The notes under the pieces: model-generated
The model's input: only the letters and a program-made list of their open reading frames with translations
Databases searched by the model: none
What the model was told of the DNA's origin: nothing
NCBI GenBank assembly: GCA_963729275.1
Contig: CAVSNH010000004.1
Span: 124,001-188,000, forward strand
Reading direction: 5' to 3'
Length of the DNA stretch: 64,000 nt
From: CAVSNH01 sp963729275
GTDB taxonomy: Bacteria; Actinomycetota; Acidimicrobiia; Acidimicrobiales; RAAP-2
Part shown: in pieces, positions 63,267-64,000 of the stretch
How positions within the stretch are numbered: the stretch's first letter is position 1
Layout: each line of letters opens with the position of its first letter
Translations under genes and position numbers: made by a program

Positions 63267-63698
63267 TCAGGTCCGGGTATTGATCAGGCTCTCGGCCGCC
63301 ATCGATAGGTAGTCGAGCAGTTCGCGGCGATCGTCGGGCGGCAAGCCTGCGGCGTCGACCGCAGCGGTCATGTGACCAAGCCATGCGGTCGCCGCGGCCG
63401 GGGTGACGGCGAACCGGGCATGGCGCATCCGCAGCCGCGGATGGCCACGCTCCTCGCTGTAGACCGGCGGCCCACCCCAGTACTGGGAAAGGAAGAGGGC
63501 CAGGTGTCGCCTCGAATCGGAGAGGTCCTCGGGGTACATGGGCCGCAAGAGGGGGTCGGTCTCCACCCCCTCGTAGAACCGATCCACCAGCGCGACGAAG
63601 AAGGTCTCGCCACCCCACCGGTCGAAGCCGGACGGTCGTGGGCCGTGCCCCAGCCGCAACTGCACCGACCTCAACTGTATGGCTTCCACCGTCACCAC
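63267..63698 (-). CDS. Group II truncated haemoglobin
   Basis: The 2/2 globin pattern is visible: FFVALVDRFYEGVETDPLLRPMYP, FLSQYWGGP, the proximal His in LRMRHARFAV and the G8 Trp in AWLGHM. Such proteins (GlbO-type) bind oxygen and may detoxify nitric oxide or peroxide. Length 143 residues is typical. It is divergent from the acyl-CoA dehydrogenase gene. Confidence 0.92.
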   Translation of the reverse strand: MVTVEAIQLRSVQLRLGHGPRPSGFDRWGGETFFVALVDRFYEGVETDPLLRPMYPEDLSDSRRHLALFLSQYWGGPPVYSEERGHPRLRMRHARFAVTPAAATAWLGHMTAAVDAAGLPPDDRRELLDYLSMAAESLINTRT

Positions 63699-63748
63699 TA
63701 GCCTCGATCCAGGTCGTGCGCTATCGGAGCGGCGAGGAGGTCAGGCCC

Positions 63749-64000
63749 ATGTACGAGTGGTCCGAGGAGCAGCTGATGGTGCGCGACGCCGTCCGCCGTT
63801 TCATAGAGGCGGAGGTGGTGCCGCACATCGAGGAGCTCGAGTTCGGCGACCTGCCGCCCTACGACATCATCCGGAAGCTCTATTCCACCTTCGGCATGGA
63901 CCAGCTGGCCCGCGACCGGTTCAAGCGCCAGCTCGAGCGCAAGGAGTCCTCGGCCAACCGATCCGATAAGGCATCCGAGAAGGCAGAAGGAGCGAGAGCC
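63749..64000 (+). CDS. Acyl-CoA dehydrogenase, N-terminal part (runs off the window)
   Basis: GAGGAGG lies upstream of the ATG at 63749. The first 84 residues (MYEWSEEQLMVRDAVRRFIE, then DLPPYDIIRKLYSTFGM) match the N-terminal helical domain of acyl-CoA dehydrogenases. A charged stretch rich in Lys, Glu and Ser begins near residue 58. The catalytic part lies outside the window. Confidence 0.85.
   Translation, partial: MYEWSEEQLMVRDAVRRFIEAEVVPHIEELEFGDLPPYDIIRKLYSTFGMDQLARDRFKRQLERKESSANRSDKASEKAEGARA

Noticed and set aside
1..64000. tRNA, rRNA, SRP RNA or riboswitch genes
   Set aside because: I looked through the intergenic gaps by eye and found no cloverleaf, conserved rRNA or recognisable aptamer. 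A covariance-model search would be needed to exclude small RNAs.

Overview
The window looks like the chromosome of a high-GC actinobacterium, most probably an Acidimicrobiia relative. This placement is inferred from gene content, not from a marker phylogeny. The supporting genes are mycothiol S-conjugate amidase (Mca), three probable F420-dependent oxidoreductases, two soluble cytochrome P450s, the actinobacterial pspA-pspAA-htpX-pspAB cluster, and secreted proteins built from GYW-type ~42-residue repeats.

Positions 1-29.7 kb are ordinary chromosome with short operons on both strands. They hold an HtrA-type protease end, a GH18 protein, a secreted IPT/GYW-repeat protein, a membrane diguanylate cyclase, a LmbE-family deacetylase, DedA, an alpha/beta hydrolase, a RecB-like Fe-S nuclease, a PAP2 phosphatase, a DsbA-like protein, two LLM flavoproteins, purE, a YdjC-like deacetylase, an SCP2 protein, mca, the psp cluster, pterin dehydratase, two P450s around a lipoprotein, fumC, endonuclease IV, a PPOX/F420 protein, a pilin-like protein and dprA.

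At 30.3-45.0 kb a 14.66-kb integrative element has split comM (yifB, Mg-chelatase-like AAA+ ATPase) between Walker A and Walker B. The 5' half lies at 45.0-45.9 kb and the 3' half at 29.7-30.34 kb. A 5-bp direct repeat (CCGTG) bounds the element, and joining the halves across one copy restores an in-frame 523-codon gene. A large serine recombinase sits 23 bp inside the right end. The element also carries a MOBF/TrwC-type relaxase broken by nine frameshifts, a repeat-rich oriT- or iteron-like segment, and a four-gene block on the minus strand: a GYW-repeat protein, an Asp-box propeller, a large RHS/YD-repeat protein with an unclassified C-terminal region (one frameshift), and a small gene in the position of an immunity gene. 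This block is the best candidate for an undescribed system in the window.

From 45 to 59.3 kb, reading leftwards, is the conserved housekeeping run acpP-rnc-mutM-smc-ftsY-ffh-rpsP-KH-rimM-trmD-rplS-DUF2469-yraN-(enoyl-CoA hydratase)-comM-dprA. The lepB and rnhB genes that usually follow rplS in actinobacteria are not present there. The right end holds a circularly permuted ATP-grasp gene, an alpha-E/transglutaminase fusion, a group II truncated haemoglobin and the start of an acyl-CoA dehydrogenase. I saw no rRNA, tRNA or CRISPR array.
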